Shown: positions 46,153 through 56,919, counted from the stretch's first letter. The stretch is 64,000 bases of DNA from Micropterix aruncella (GCA_944548615.1 OX155961.1:10996673-11060672), one strand, 5' to 3'. Numbers and translations are program-made. The notes: a model not told the origin generated them from the letters alone.

Positions 46153-46300
46153 TAGGAGTTACATAGTTATTTCTATAAAATTATTAACATTAATATTATA
46201 TTACAAACATCATGAATAAGCGGTTGGAGATTAAACAGATAACACGAAAGATATGTGATATGATTGCTTGAGGGCAAGCAGAGATTTTGGGAGGGGGTAT

Positions 46301-48806
46301 TGTAATGATCTGAAAATCATCACATGATCGCTTAGCAGCTCTAAGCTAACCGAAAATAGATTAATCGAATTTAAAATTAAATTGTACTTGAAAAAGATCA
46401 TAGTGACATCTAGCGATTTAATTAGGAACTAAAAACTGACAGATGAAAGAAGGGCCGTTGCTAAACTATAGAGCGCAGTGCCAGAGTCACATAAATAAAA
46501 GGGTTTGAGTAGTTTTTGAGAGTTAAGGACATTATTAGGGGTTTAAATATAGACAATCAGGAATATTTGGCAAGAAATTAGCATATTTTGAGATTTTTAC
46601 GAAAAATCGACGTAAATATCAATAATTGACAAATAGACAATAGAAGCATGTTTATGGTCTTAAAAAAGTCGACCGATTGGTTTTTCAAAGAAATATAAAA
46701 AGGGGTTCTTTAAATAGTAGGAATTATGGGAGAATTAATAGCAATATTGATAAAGTCATTTGAAGAACATTTAATTTATTATTAAGAGAAATTGGAAAAC
46801 ATAATCGACATCGATGGAAGAAAGCCGAATCGATGATGTCCAAAGAATTTTTCACCAAATAATTGCCAGTCAAAATAAAATTTAATAGTTAAAATGAGGA
46901 AATTTAGAAACACTTAATTAAAATAGAGGAATTACTAGATAAAAATACTATCAATAAATAAAATTGAAATAAAATAGTTATATTATTTCGCTTTCAAATG
47001 TGAAAGCGGAAACGACGCGAAAGAAAGGCGGCAAAGTCAGGTCAAAATATGAAGATTTCCCGCCGAATATGAAACATCAATTTCTCATAATACGTAAAAT
47101 AAATACTTAAAATCATTTGTAGAATTAGAAGCACGAATTATCGTTAAGAAATTCGTTGTTAGCAATGTGGCAGAGCGTTATTTAACGAAAAAATAGATAA
47201 ATCAGATCGTTTTATGATTGATTAGTCAATAGTTGTGGGTTAAATTATCAAAAAAAGGTCACATCGATAAGGGTGTTATAAAAGGGATGGACGTGTTGCT
47301 TCCGGCATCCATTAAGAAATTTTAGTTGCACGCTCTAAAGCTGCGAAAGTTTGGGAAAGAAAAGTATATTTTGGTGCTCAGATGTAAGAATAAACAGTTT
47401 AAAATAAGGGCACTGAGATGCTGTGAAGCATTTTAGTGCCCAGTTCATTTAAATTCGTATAAAGTGTGCAGATCGTACATCACAGAAACGCTTTATCGCA
47501 ATCGCCATTGATGCGCTTTTTACAAGGACACTAAAAAACGAACAAATAATAGAAATCCAGTGCTAAAAATGTGAATCGAGAGAGCTACGCGGGTTGGCAT
47601 GTAAAAAAATCCAACATTTCATATAAAATAGAAGTACGAGATTTCGTCGGGGGCAATACGAAAATTATATCCAAGATGGCGAACGAATCAAACTGAAACG
47701 TCAGATTGAGATCACAACATTGCGAACGTCCTTCGGAGGTGTATAAATTAGCGTCGAAATAAGGGAAAAACATTGATGAGAATGCAGTAACGGCTTGAAA
47801 ATTGCAGTACGATAGCGAAGCGGTTGAGGTTTCTAAAGAGACATTCTTCTTGGTGATGGCAGATTTCTAGGAAGGCGACGCGCATCGAAGAAATTGACAT
47901 TAGTTATAAGTGCATAATGTGAATGCAGCTGTAAATACGGGAAGTATAGCCGAGAGTCATTGTCGGCAAAGATGTACTAAAAATATGTAAGTTTTATTTG
48001 CCGAAGCTGGCGTTATTTAATTATTTGGGCCGAAGCTAGCAACCGATATTGTCATTGTTGTATATTTTTTGGGGTTATAAATATTCGAGTTTTGTGGGTT
48101 TGTTGAAATTATTAGAATGTTAAGTAGTTGTAACGTAAATGCGTGATTTCTACATATTTGCACGTTAACTAAAAATGAGGCATTTAACATCGATTGGTAT
48201 GAATAGTCGTTGATAGTTCTACGAGGTAAACCTCTAGTCAGACTATTATTTAATTTGGAAGAGAGTTAGCCTTTGCTAACTCCGTTGATTCAGACACCAG
48301 CCATTATATAATGTGCTTTGAATTTGGAAACTAGTTAAGGAAACATTCGAATTATACTGAATGTTAGAATAAAATTAAAGATAAGGAAAATTGTAGATTA
48401 TATTAAGGTTTTTTTGTTTTGACTGATCGATGGGGTTTCAAAGATAACGGGGAGGGAATAGTATTAATAGAAATAATAGAACGAAAACCATATGGACAGT
48501 CAGTGGACTGAATGGTAACCAGGTCGTAGTTTATATCGGGCATTAGCGACTGCGGTCATTTAAATTCATTATATCACTGGAACGCCATCGACTAGTTAAC
48601 AGTGTGTTAGTTTATAAGTAATTTTATTGTTGTATGTAAACATTACGATTCATGTTTCAATATAAATTGACATTGAACACATTTAAATAAATAAAGGATT
48701 AGAATCTAATTGTCGAATTTCACGACGGAGATTTAAGCTCATGCATTATCAATATTAATATTATTTTATTAACAATCGACTGAACGCAGCCATTGTTGTC
48801 ATCGAC
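46301..48806 (+). repeat. LTR 3 of the array, diverged 3' end
   Basis: Identical to LTR 1 until AATAAATAAAG at 48696. From 48697 the sequence is homologous but clearly different (AGAATCTAATTGTCGAATTT against AGAATCCAATTATCGAATTT, then larger changes), up to a GATCGAAAATA match near 48810. LTR 3 is thus a chimera or a different subfamily at its 3' end. Confidence 0.75.
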
Positions 48807-49160
48807 AAATAATCGATCGAAAATAACTCAAAGAATAAATTGTAAATATTTTGTGGTGAATTAGGCGCTCATTATTATAAATATAATTCACAATAATAGT
48901 ACTTAAACTAAAATAGAAAAAGTTATAATTTTAATTGTTTAAATATGCATTTTGGTTTAATATATGGATTATTAATTGGAGAAGATTTGTTTCATTGAGG
49001 AAGTAAATACAAGGAGGAAAATTATTAGGCAAGGTATTGGAAGCCTATCCTCTTGAAGGTAATATTATCACTGTCGTTGTATGGTGGTAATATATTGAAA
49101 TAGATATAGTAAAATCTTCTCTGACATATGCCGTCCCAATGTGGTGGGCCAATAGACATT
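48807..49160 (+). other. Diverged leader after LTR 3
   Basis: Contains CATATGCCGTCCCAATGTGG (49126), clearly related to CATATGCCGTCCCAACGTGT after LTRs 1 and 2. So part of a diverged internal region follows LTR 3 and the true right border of the array is not resolved. From 49160 to 49396 is intron with nothing recognised. Confidence 0.5.
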
Positions 49161-49396
49161 GAAAGCATCGTAACATAACATATCGAGAAATAGATTATAA
49201 AATCATATCTCGCAGATAAAGAAAAAGAAGTAGAATTAAAAATTTTCTTTACAAATATCAGAAGGTAGTCATCTTGTACAAAGCTTCCTGGTGCGTAATA
49301 AACATCCAATTTGCAAACTAATTATCAAAGAACAACCACCAAACTACAATGCCTTTTGAATAGATACACAAAACAAAAAAATATTCAGCTTATTAC

Positions 49397-49511
49397 CTGC
49401 AATGTTATGATGACTCGTGGTGAGAAGCAATGGCAATACAGGATGGCACGTAATATCATTTACTCTAAATCTATGACCGGAAGCTCTCGATGCATGGCCG
49501 ATAGACAGCAC
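49397..49511 (-). CDS. Rbcn-3A: Rbcn-3A exon, WD40 blade
   Basis: A 115-nt exon, acceptor TTTTTATAG, donor GTAATA. It encodes VLSIGHASRASGHRFRV, NDITC and HPVLPLLLTTSHHN with IA, ending one base into the codon completed as Asp at 28812. The HxVxPLLLTTSHHN strand is a DMXL signature. It is the 5' side of the 20.6-kb intron. Confidence 0.93.
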
Positions 49512-49540
49512 CTATAAAAACATAAATTTTAACGTTTAAT

Positions 49541-49832
49541 TCACCGGTCCCTAATGGTGTTGGCTAATTTTAATGTCACCTTGGCCTGCCCAACTCACAG
49601 TTCAACTCCCATTCACTAGCCTCTTCAAAAAAGGACTTAACCCGTCAGTCCTTCTTTGAGGAACCCCAGCTGTGTTCACTTCCTAGTACCTCACGGTAAG
49701 GCGTTAGATTCTCATAGGCTTGTTGGCGTAGTTAGGTGGACTATCTCTGCGTTCACCCCATGGTTAAACTAATGATCTATTATCATTATACCTTCCTGGG
49801 GTGGGGGGTTTGCCCGTAGTAGTTGACAAGTC
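49541..49832 (-). mobile_element. Family R-like retroposon fragment
   Basis: The head complement GGTTTGCCCGTAGTAGTTGAC-like sequence at 49809-49829 and CCTCACGGTAAGGCGTTAGA (49690) match the family R head region in reverse orientation. It lies in the 388-bp intron between exons 49397-49511 and 49900-50078, so it makes up most of that intron. Confidence 0.6.
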
Positions 49833-49899
49833 CAAAGTTTAATTCGCCGCACTGACTGCAGAAATGGCAAGAATTTATGGTGAATAAAAAAAAAGTTAC

Positions 49900-50078
49900 C
49901 TGTGAGAATTTTGACTTGTCAGCAAATGTCAGTTGCCACAAATTAAGGGTTCCATTCGAGTGATTCGTGACCATAGAGATGACGGGGCAAGGTGCCGCAT
50001 TCAAGACATCCTCTTCAGATCCCTCGAGAGATTCGTCCTGGTCTTTCGAGTGGTTGGCGTTTGATGCTGGATCTTTAA
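49900..50078 (-). CDS. Rbcn-3A: Rbcn-3A exon, acidic linker then WD40 strand
   Basis: A 179-nt exon, acceptor TTTCCATAG, donor GTAACT. It encodes VKDPASNANHSKDQ, an acidic run (ESLEGSEEDVLN), then CPVISMVTNHS and NGTLNLWQLTFADKSKF. NGTLNLWQLTF is conserved in DMXL. Phase 0 at the 3' end joins directly to VLSIGHAS. Confidence 0.92.
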
Positions 50079-50609
50079 CTATGGAAAAAAGATAGGAACT
50101 AGTAATAATATACTTCATCAATCTGGCTGTAATACTGGTATGATAATGTAGTAGACCGTACTGTAGAGCTCCCAGTGGCAGGGTGAAGACCTCTTATTGG
50201 ATTAAACCCACCTTTCGACTAATTTGGTTTGATAAAACTCTTACAGATGAGTGGATTGAAGGTATCTACATCTATCTCATAAGAACGACGACTAACTGGC
50301 ATGCAACAAACTTCAATGCCTATTGGACGAAACTGACAGATAGCTCCAAAAATGGCATATTCGCGGTTAATGTTTCAATCGTTGCAAATAGGTGTTACGT
50401 CAGATTCCAGTATCACATGGAATACTTTCTGCTATCCTGGAGGACAAAGGCAACCCTCTACAAGACATCAGATCAGTTTTAACTTAAGCTTCAGAAACAC
50501 AGACTCTCACCGAAATGGGAGAAAATGCACTAGACGTCTTTGAATGCAAAATACTTCGCAAGATCTTCAGAGCCGTCCAGAAGGATGGCATGGAGAGGTT
50601 ACTGTATAA

Positions 50610-50829
50610 CCTGTATATTTTATACATGCTATATTATATATTTCATATTTTTATATTTTATTCTTTATATCCCTTGCAGTAACAGTCCACCTTAATGTCT
50701 AACGACAATTATATTACAGGCGGCAGTAATGAGGCGGTCACCCATCCACGTACTGACCAAGCCTGAAGCTGCTTAACTTCGGTAATATAACAGAAACCAG
50801 TGTTTTAACGCGGCTACGGATGTTACATG
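50610..50829 (-). mobile_element. Candidate 5S-rRNA-derived SINE
   Basis: The 5S-like head at 50731-50823 is followed on the minus strand by about 120 bp of unrelated body (TGTCGTTAGACATTAAGGTG, ACTGTTACTGCAAGGGATAT) and an A/T-rich tail. It interrupts an RTE fragment, as a retroposed insertion would. GTTACTGTATAAC at the left and GTTACATGTTATAATC at the right might be a decayed target duplication, but they do not match exactly. Confidence 0.5.
50731..50823 (-). pseudogene. 5S rRNA-like sequence
   Basis: Minus strand reads ACCGAAGTTAAGCAGCTTCA, then GTACGTGGATGGGTGACCGC CT; eukaryotic 5S has the same CCGAAGTTAAGCAGC and GTACTTGGATGGGTGACCGC segments, which include the internal control region. 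The 5' third (GTAGCCGCGTTAAAACACTG) is diverged and the last 15 bases are missing. It is not a functional gene in this form. Confidence 0.8.
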
Positions 50830-51313
50830 TTATAATCATTTGTATGTTGTGAGATTCCTGAAAATAGGAAGGCTTGGGTGGTTGTAAGGATTGTAAAATG
50901 AGCAGCCGTTGAAACGCATTCTTTGTGGAAAAACTAAAGAGCACTGTAGTCGGACACTAAAACTGTGGTTAAAGACCTAAATGCAATTAGAGTTAACAAC
51001 TGGAAAACCAAATTCCAGGATAGAGTGGAATGGAATAAGATTCTTGACGAAGCCAAAACTCACAATGAGTTGCAGCACTAATGACGACGATGAAACCTAT
51101 CTTGTAAAGTGTCAGCTAACTCCAGATGCTGACCTCCAAGCTAACTAAACAAACAAAAAATCAGTTCTAGATTGGTCATGGAAAGGAGCAGTAGAATTCA
51201 TATAGTCACAGTGCCCCAACAGTAGTGTTTGCTAAAAATTCAAACATGGCAATTACCTCAGTTGTGAGGTTATACAGAAAGATCCTGGGGGAGGTAGAGA
51301 AGGAAAGTCTTAC

Positions 51314-51439
51314 CATCTTCGCCGCCATTTTGATTGTTGGCATCGGTTCCATCGGAATTTTGTGGCCACTCCGCTTCTTCCTTTTCTTCTTGGACGCTCG
51401 CCAGAGGAGTAGTGGCTTCGTTAGCCGGTGCATCGGTAG
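51314..51439 (-). CDS. Rbcn-3A: Rbcn-3A exon, acidic low-complexity linker
   Basis: A 126-nt exon, acceptor TGTTTATAG, donor GTAAGA. It encodes TDAPANEATTPLASVQ, EEKEEAEW and an Asn/Gly-rich tail ending GGED. No family motif is expected in this variable acidic linker; the call rests on the splice sites, open frame and phase match (T codon with 54645, V codon with 50078). Confidence 0.8.
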
Positions 51440-51478
51440 CTATAAACATACATCCTTTATACTCAACCGCATGCAATG

Positions 51479-51788
51479 TTAACCCTTGGAGTAAATGGGT
51501 ATTTTCATGGATGCATCTGTCTCTTTCGCAGGATTTTCGGCGACATCGACCTTAAAGTACTATAACTACGAAACTACTACACCAATCATAAAAAGAACAA
51601 CTGCACAATGATTGCATTGAAATTTCGAATATAGAATATTGAAATATCATTTTGTAAAACAATTAGATAATTATGAATAAATATGAGAACGTCAAAGAAG
51701 TGAAAAAAACGCGCGACCAGATTTGGTCGACTCTCAACGGATAATTGTTTCGCGACCAGATTTGGTTGACTCATACTCAACGGGTTAA
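51479..51788 (+). mobile_element. piggyBac-like MITE family A, copy 2, intact
   Basis: TTAACCCTTGGAGTAAATGG to CAACGGGTTAA, 310 bp, TTAA duplicated. Contains the uninterrupted GATAATTATGAATAAATATG that the Helitron splits in copy 1. It lies 39 bp upstream of exon 51314-51439, that is, close to its acceptor. Confidence 0.85.
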
Positions 51789-51884
51789 ACCTTAAATGCC
51801 ACACGGCAAGAAAAATTATAGATGCATAATAAAAACAAATCGGCTTCTCTTTTCATTCGCTTTTATTTTGTGTGTTTTCTAATA

Positions 51885-51995
51885 CAACAGGTTGTCTTAT
51901 TTCTCTGCGTTCACTCCATGGAAGTAAGAATGATCTAATTTCATTATAACTTCCTGGAGTGGTGGGTTTGCCCTTAGTAGTTAACAACTCTAAAG
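51885..51995 (-). repeat. Family R-like head fragment
   Basis: CTGCGTTCACTCCATGG and GGGTTTGCCCTTAGTAGTTAAC match the corresponding part of 49730-49830 in the same orientation. Only the head end is present. Confidence 0.55.
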
Positions 51996-52144
51996 TGTCT
52001 ACTATTACTATCAGCTGCAGTCTGGCTTCTGTAAAAACCTCTTTTTTAAATCCCTCCCCTACAAGGAGTTGTGTCATCACAAAAATCGTTTTGCGTTTAA
52101 AAATTACTTAAAAGTTTAGTGCCTTGTATTTTTGTTATAATTAA

Positions 52145-53110
52145 TATTTCTGATATAACTGATATTTCCAATCAGATCTTATAAAGCTAGTCATAAACAA
52201 TATTAATAAATGTTAAGGTCAAATTGAGTCTGTGTTTAAATTGATTGACAGAGCTTGCATTAATCACTTCAAATGATGGTTTATTCTGCATATGTCTACC
52301 ACTCTATTTTGCAGAATGTTCTTAACCCCTCAAATGTGAGGCGTCCCTTAAGGGATGCCTTGGCAAAATGTATACAAAATGTATATAAATTTATATAAAT
52401 GTAAATATAAATGTAAATGAGCGCCGCTTTATAGTAATCCGCTCTATAGTAATGCTATAGCTCTATAGTAAACCCCGCTCTATGTAAATGTAAATGTAAA
52501 TGTAAATATAAATTTATATACATTTTGCCGTAGGCAACCCGAGCTAATCGCCATTCATTTGAGGGGTTAAGAGGATCGGATTTAAATTTAGCAAGGTTGA
52601 GTTTTTTTGCTATGACCTTGAAGATTTGTGTTGACATTGAATTTATAAATATTATCTAGCCCAGATACATCGTAATAATTTGTGAGAATTTTATGTCTCA
52701 ATCAGGTCCAATCTTAGTCCCGTCTTTTTTGTTTGAGAGTAGTTAGTCCGAGTAATTCCAAGCAATATTTATAATTCTTATTCTTCAGGCCTACTGGCAT
52801 TTTGGTTGCCCTTCGCTGCACCTTTTCCAGGACAACTGCATTTTTGCATAAGTAGGGGTTCCAGAGCTGATAGCCATACTCGAGAATAGGTTATAAACGC
52901 CATACTTTATAAACATCTCTATTGATAGATATTGGAAAGCCTTCCTTATAAAATAGAGATTAGAGTTGGCTCTTTTAGCGATTGCAACTATGTGTTTTTC
53001 CCATGTGGGATCATCACTAATTGATATTCCAAAATTGTTTTGTTGCTTAACTACTTCTAATTGGGCGTTTGCCAGAGAATATTGTTTGTGTATCCTATTA
53101 AATTGGTGAA
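52145..53110 (-). mobile_element. CR1-like LINE, 3' coding part, with nested MITE
   Basis: On the minus strand the frame reads QFHQFNRIHKQYSLANAQLE, then DDPTWEKHIVAIAKRANSNL and YFIRKAFQYLSIEMF, a break, and KCSEGQPKCQ-like and DLIET blocks: the region after the YADD motif in CR1-group reverse transcriptases. Decayed, with frame breaks. The sister copy at 7970-8440 lacks the inserted MITE at 52322-52570. Confidence 0.7.
52322..52570. mobile_element. piggyBac-like MITE family C
   Basis: 249 bp with TTAA at each end and inverted ends CCCCTCAAATG / CATTTGAGGGG. The interior has a GTAAAT repeat (52395-52510). It splits a LINE at TTCTTAA|GAGGATC; the related LINE at 8150 shows the unoccupied TTCTTAAGAGGATT, confirming TTAA target duplication. 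Confidence 0.88.
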
Positions 53111-53459
53111 ACTGCTTAGAGAGTAGGGGTCAATATTACGATTAATTAAATATATATATTCGGTCTTTACCTATGTAATTGCTGTTTTTTCACACTGGCC
53201 ACTTTAAACTTGGATATCTTTTGGGTTTGATGTTATTCTATTTTAAGAATCAGCTGTTTATTTGTCTTTCTGTCGTTTGTTTTTGCTCAATTATTTTCGT
53301 TTGTGCAAACGTGGTAAAGTGGAAAATTGCAATTATTTTCAAATATGAGATCCTGTGCTGGTGTTTTCTATTACAGCTTCTTGCAGTCTGGCTATACAGT
53401 TACGGTAAATGTGTTCTGTTAAGAACTGCAATCAATGATCCAGAAGCTTGTGATTAAAT

Positions 53460-53790
53460 AACCGAGCTTGGTCAATAGCTCATCGCCACTGCTTCTGCAT
53501 GACAAAGTATAACCACAGATTTCACTGCAAACAGTCGCAAATTGCAGGAGTTGCAGCTGGAGACTCTTGGTAACCCACCGTACTTGCCAGATTTTACTCC
53601 AATAGTTTTCTTTTTTAGAAATTATATAACTGTTTACAAGGGAAAAAATCTACTTTGAAGAGTCGGTGAAAAACGCCTTCAAAGCATTCATTGGTTCCTG
53701 TTCACAAGAGTTTTACAGCAGAGGAATTAAGCAACTATTATTAAAATGACAAATCTACATAGATAATAGGGAGCAATATTTCTATTAATT
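53460..53790 (+). pseudogene. mariner transposase C-terminal relic
   Basis: In shifting frames the plus strand shows LQELQLETLGNPPYLPDFTP followed by IVFFF, close to the NPPYSPDLxPxD motif of mariner transposases, then GKKSTLKSR and a FYSRGIKQLL-type end. Several frame breaks. Separate from the mariner at 5427-6098. Confidence 0.6.
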
Positions 53791-54644
53791 AAATATATAT
53801 TTTTCATATAAAGTTTTTGGCCTTAAATTTCCTTTATAGAACAACAACTTCATATGTAAGGACCCAATATTATTTGTTCAATATTACCCTTTGGTATTTC
53901 TATTTCATTTAAATCTATATTTCATATTTCCCCCGGTCACAAATCGATTATACGCTATCTATTGGAATTGGCGCATACTAACACGCTCGACCGATAAATC
54001 AGCACTCTGTACGCGGGAGAGCGACGTCACAGACGTCAAGTAACACGGGAGCGCCTACGGTGACGATCGAGCGCACCGCAATCGTTTTCCATACCCTAAC
54101 AATTACCGTTTCGACTGCGAATTCTGGGCTGACCGACTTCGAGAGTGCCCTTATGAGCTTCGGTAGCTCAACCCTTCGCTTCGCGCCGTGCGCCAGTGAA
54201 CCAGGAATACAAACAACATTCAAGCAGGCGATACACGCAGACCCACCGCCCTTGTGACATTCGCGAGTGCAGATTTCGAACCCCAAAAAAACTAGTGTAT
54301 CCTCCGTCGGCCGCCGAGGACTCCCCTCCCCAAGCTGCAGTCACCATACGACGATCATACGAGGTACGTGACATTCCTTTCAGTAGCGTATATCGATGAC
54401 CACTTTTTAATACCAATTTAAATTTCTCCTACGCTTCCACTGTCTTCTTAATTGATCCGCAATCAACCCATTTGATATCCCCGTCAGACGGTTTAGTTAC
54501 GAGGCGGGATATCACACATTATTCATACAAAATTATTTGTCCTAAAATTTCTTTGTTAGAACAGCAACTTCATAGGTAAGTACCTATTGTGGCCAGTACC
54601 AGAACATTCCTTTCAGTACATTCCTCGTATAAGTAGATACTCAC
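53791..54644. other. Intron stretch with GC-rich block
   Basis: AT-rich except 53995-54365, which is markedly GC-richer and CpG-rich and carries ORFs of 65-95 codons on both strands. It could be the 5' part of a retroelement, but no motif was recognised. Confidence 0.4.
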
Positions 54645-54838
54645 TTGGAGCCGGTTGCTTCGGTTGGCCTGCTCTTTGTCGAACGTAGAGGTTTCCCGTT
54701 GACGTGTGATATAAAGCAGCTGTAGTACTCAGGGTTGTGGCATCTCCGAGGGGGAAGGCTGACGGAATCCTCGCAGAGAAAGAAACCTGAGCCTGACGGA
54801 AGGCTCCGGCATGATGCTCATCTAACCAATCGATTACC
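54645..54838 (-). CDS. Rbcn-3A: Rbcn-3A exon, WD40 block
   Basis: A 194-nt exon, donor GTGAGT. The acceptor is placed at TTCGTAG (54839-54840) rather than the nearer TTGGTTAG because only this choice supplies the base completing the Trp codon at 56739 and the expected VIDWLDEHH. It continues with QVSFSARIPSAFPLGD, a conserved DMXL block, and ends in a Gln/Pro-rich linker. Confidence 0.9.
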
Positions 54839-54989
54839 CTACGAATTTAAACATAATCATCATTCCTCGAGGACAACTGACTGACTATCACTTGAGCACA
54901 ATAAATAGATATTCGGCCCTTGCTGTATCATCTCTCAAAGCAATGGAGATAAACACCGTATTAACAATCCACTGATCTCTAACAAGTAC

Positions 54990-55315
54990 TATATTAAACA
55001 AGACTGCCATTATAGAAAATGAACTATTGTATTTATAATTATTTTTATTACAGGTTTTGTTATGAAATATCTGTGGTGTATGTATTTATCGACATAGATA
55101 GATGAAAATGTCTGGAATGTACTCAATCAGATCTTTCATTTGACAATAAACTCGATATATTTATATTAATTTATTGACATCTGGACATCCGGACATTTAG
55201 TTAACTACTTACCTGGTTTTTAGACACTTCTAAATCGGTTTAAGGGTTGAGAAGTTATGGCGAAATAACGAAAAGAAACACATACATAGATGAACCCTGA
55301 ACACATAACACTCGT
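54990..55315. repeat. Unclassified ~230-330-bp repeat, copy 1
   Basis: Shares ATTGTATTTATAATTATTTT, GGAATGTACTCAATCAGA, CATTTGACA and CTAAATCGGTTTAAG plus ACACATACATAGATGAA with copies at 58345-58580 and 58585-59280. Non-coding. Confidence 0.6.
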
Positions 55316-55324
55316 TATGTTTAG

Positions 55325-55535
55325 CTGTGCAAGGGGTATTGCTACAAAGGGGACATGAACTATCCTCGGCATAGCTCCAACGAGGGTCTAGGGTCCTTAC
55401 TGGGGTCTGGAAGTGTATGCCGAAAGGCATTTAAATAAAATTTCAGCATCTCTGGCCTCCAGTCATACACATTACCTTCCAGTGCATTGGAGGAGGAATG
55501 CAAAAGTTCACAATTGTTGTCCAATCATTCCGGCT
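55325..55535 (-). mobile_element. RLE-type retrotransposon fragment
   Basis: The minus strand encodes CIPPPMHWKVM, then HFQTPV and RWSYAEDSSCPLCSNTPC, the zinc-knuckle region of the element at 29340-30905, with a frameshift in between. Both ends truncated. Confidence 0.72.
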
Positions 55536-56738
55536 ATTTTATTGTCTTCTAAACCCTAAGTTTATTGGCAAATTTATTGTCTTCAAAACCGTATACATAG
55601 TTGTTTAGACGGTACACAATGGATAATATTATAAGCGACGTTGGAGGTCTCGTTGAAGAGTTCAGAGAATTGGTTCGCCTTTGAAAACGACTTGTTTCTG
55701 AAACTCTTCGAAACGGACATTCTGTTAGCTATAAATTACACTTTTAGGCGTAAGTTTAGGGGACAAAAATTATCTAGAAGATCGCGAACACTTCTCGCTT
55801 CTTTGTGAACGATATAATAGACCAAGAGATAAGATAATACACCCTTGAGAACGCTCATTATAAATAGCCATCGCCTACTGACCGTGTGAGGCCGAATTTG
55901 GTTGAGGGTTTTTTTTTGTTTCTTTTAATGGTTGGCTGAGCTTTGAAATGCTGACCCTTCGTAATTGAAAAATATTGACAGTGGTTAAAAGTGTTACACT
56001 CGCACCGGTCGCTTCCTTGGCGGAGAGGATTCCCTCCGTTATAATAGTGTTTATGTTTCGGGTGGATTATAGTGTAAAAAGACTCGTTTTTAAGTAACCT
56101 AATAATAGCGTAAAAATACTCTTTTTTAAGTAACCTAATAGTGTATAAGCAGCTACAATTTTAAGGGAATAAAAGTCCTTATACTGAAATTGACTTTCAC
56201 TCTTTCGATTCAAGCTACATTCCTCAGTGACAAATTGACGCGAATTTCATCGGCGGACTATTAGTGGTAAAGCATTAGATTCGTCGGCAGTCGAGCAGCG
56301 GTTTTGGTGTTGTCATCTATGGAACTGAACCCCGGTAAGAAATAAAAACTATTGAAATATATACAGTCCAACTTGTCTACCGGGGTTGCTGCGAAAAGCA
56401 GCAATAATTGAGGTATTCGCGCATAAATAGTGTGAATATCGCGACCACACAATACTTTTGATAGCATAACATGACATCACATAAACCGATTATAAAATCC
56501 AAGATGGCCAACCTAAACAAGATGGAAACTGGGTTACCAACTTTAACAGGGTAGTCACAGAAATTGGATACATGGGCCACATTTATGGCTTCCCGGTCTG
56601 TGGCCACCTTATTGAACTACACTGTTACAAAGAAAACTGCCGATAGTACTACACCCAGTGCTTGATACTATCTATAAAAGTCAAGCTGTGGAACAAATTG
56701 TGTTTATATATTTTTTTACTCTTTTTATTAATTCTTAC
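55536..56738. other. Intron stretch, nothing recognised
   Basis: 1.2 kb of intron downstream of exon 56739-56919. Two similar AATAGCGTAAAAATACTC / ATAGTGTAAAAAGACTCG motifs at about 56075-56125 form a small duplication. No coding sequence assigned. Confidence 0.45.
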
Positions 56739-56919
56739 CATATAAGAAAACTGCCGTCCATGGGATGTATCGAAAAGAGTAAATCCGGACTGTGATGCCA
56801 GTCTCTTAGTAAAAGTTCAATCTTTGCATCGAGGGAGTCAGGTATGTGCGTGCAAGCAACGTCTGTCGCTATTGAATTGATTGAAGTCGTATTCGATAAA
56901 CTATGACTGTGCGTAGAAC
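56739..56919 (-). CDS. Rbcn-3A: Rbcn-3A exon, WD40 block
   Basis: A 181-nt exon, acceptor TTCCACAG, donor GTAAGA. A Ser/Thr-rich start (STHSHSLSNTTSI) is followed by LDAKIELLLRD and WHHSPDLLFSIHPMDGSF, then LI and two bases of a Trp codon. The RDWHxSxDxLFSIHPxDGSFL block is strongly conserved in DMXL. Confidence 0.92.

Larger units (their letters stand above)
41835..46300 (+). other. Internal region 2 of LTR element
   Basis: Offset 6,972 from internal region 1 with the same content, including the gag-like start at 42483 and the purine tract at 46283-46300. No difference from unit 1 was noticed. Confidence 0.8.
32357..48806 (+). mobile_element. Tandem LTR retroelement array, LTR-int-LTR-int-LTR
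   Basis: Three direct copies of a 2.5-kb LTR start at 32357, 39329 and 46301, separated by two 4,466-bp internal regions, so the repeat period is 6,972 bp. All stretches I compared between units 1 and 2 are identical, including every ORF. The third copy is identical to 48696 and then diverges. The structure is what unequal recombination between LTRs gives, or a misassembly of one insertion. It fills most of the 20.6-kb intron 28813-49396, and lies antisense to the host gene if the plus strand is its sense. Confidence 0.85.
50215..51080 (+). mobile_element. RTE-type LINE 3' part, interrupted
   Basis: Contains degraded VTSDSSITWNTFCYPG, LYKTSDQF and ENALDVFECKILRKIFR up to 50600, then after an insertion resumes at 50845 with VVRFLKIGRLGWL, LKRILCGKTKEHCSR and NWKTKFQDRVEWNKILDEA to AKTHNELQH stop. 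This is the 3' end of the same family as 17400 and 60887. The insertion 50600-50840 holds the 5S-like sequence. Confidence 0.65.

Noticed and set aside
50731..50823. Functional 5S rRNA gene
   Set aside because: 5' third diverged, 3' end missing, and embedded in a LINE fragment.
54060..54416. Overlapping ORFs on both strands in a GC-rich block
   Set aside because: ORFs on both strands reflect base composition; no motif or splice link to the host gene.
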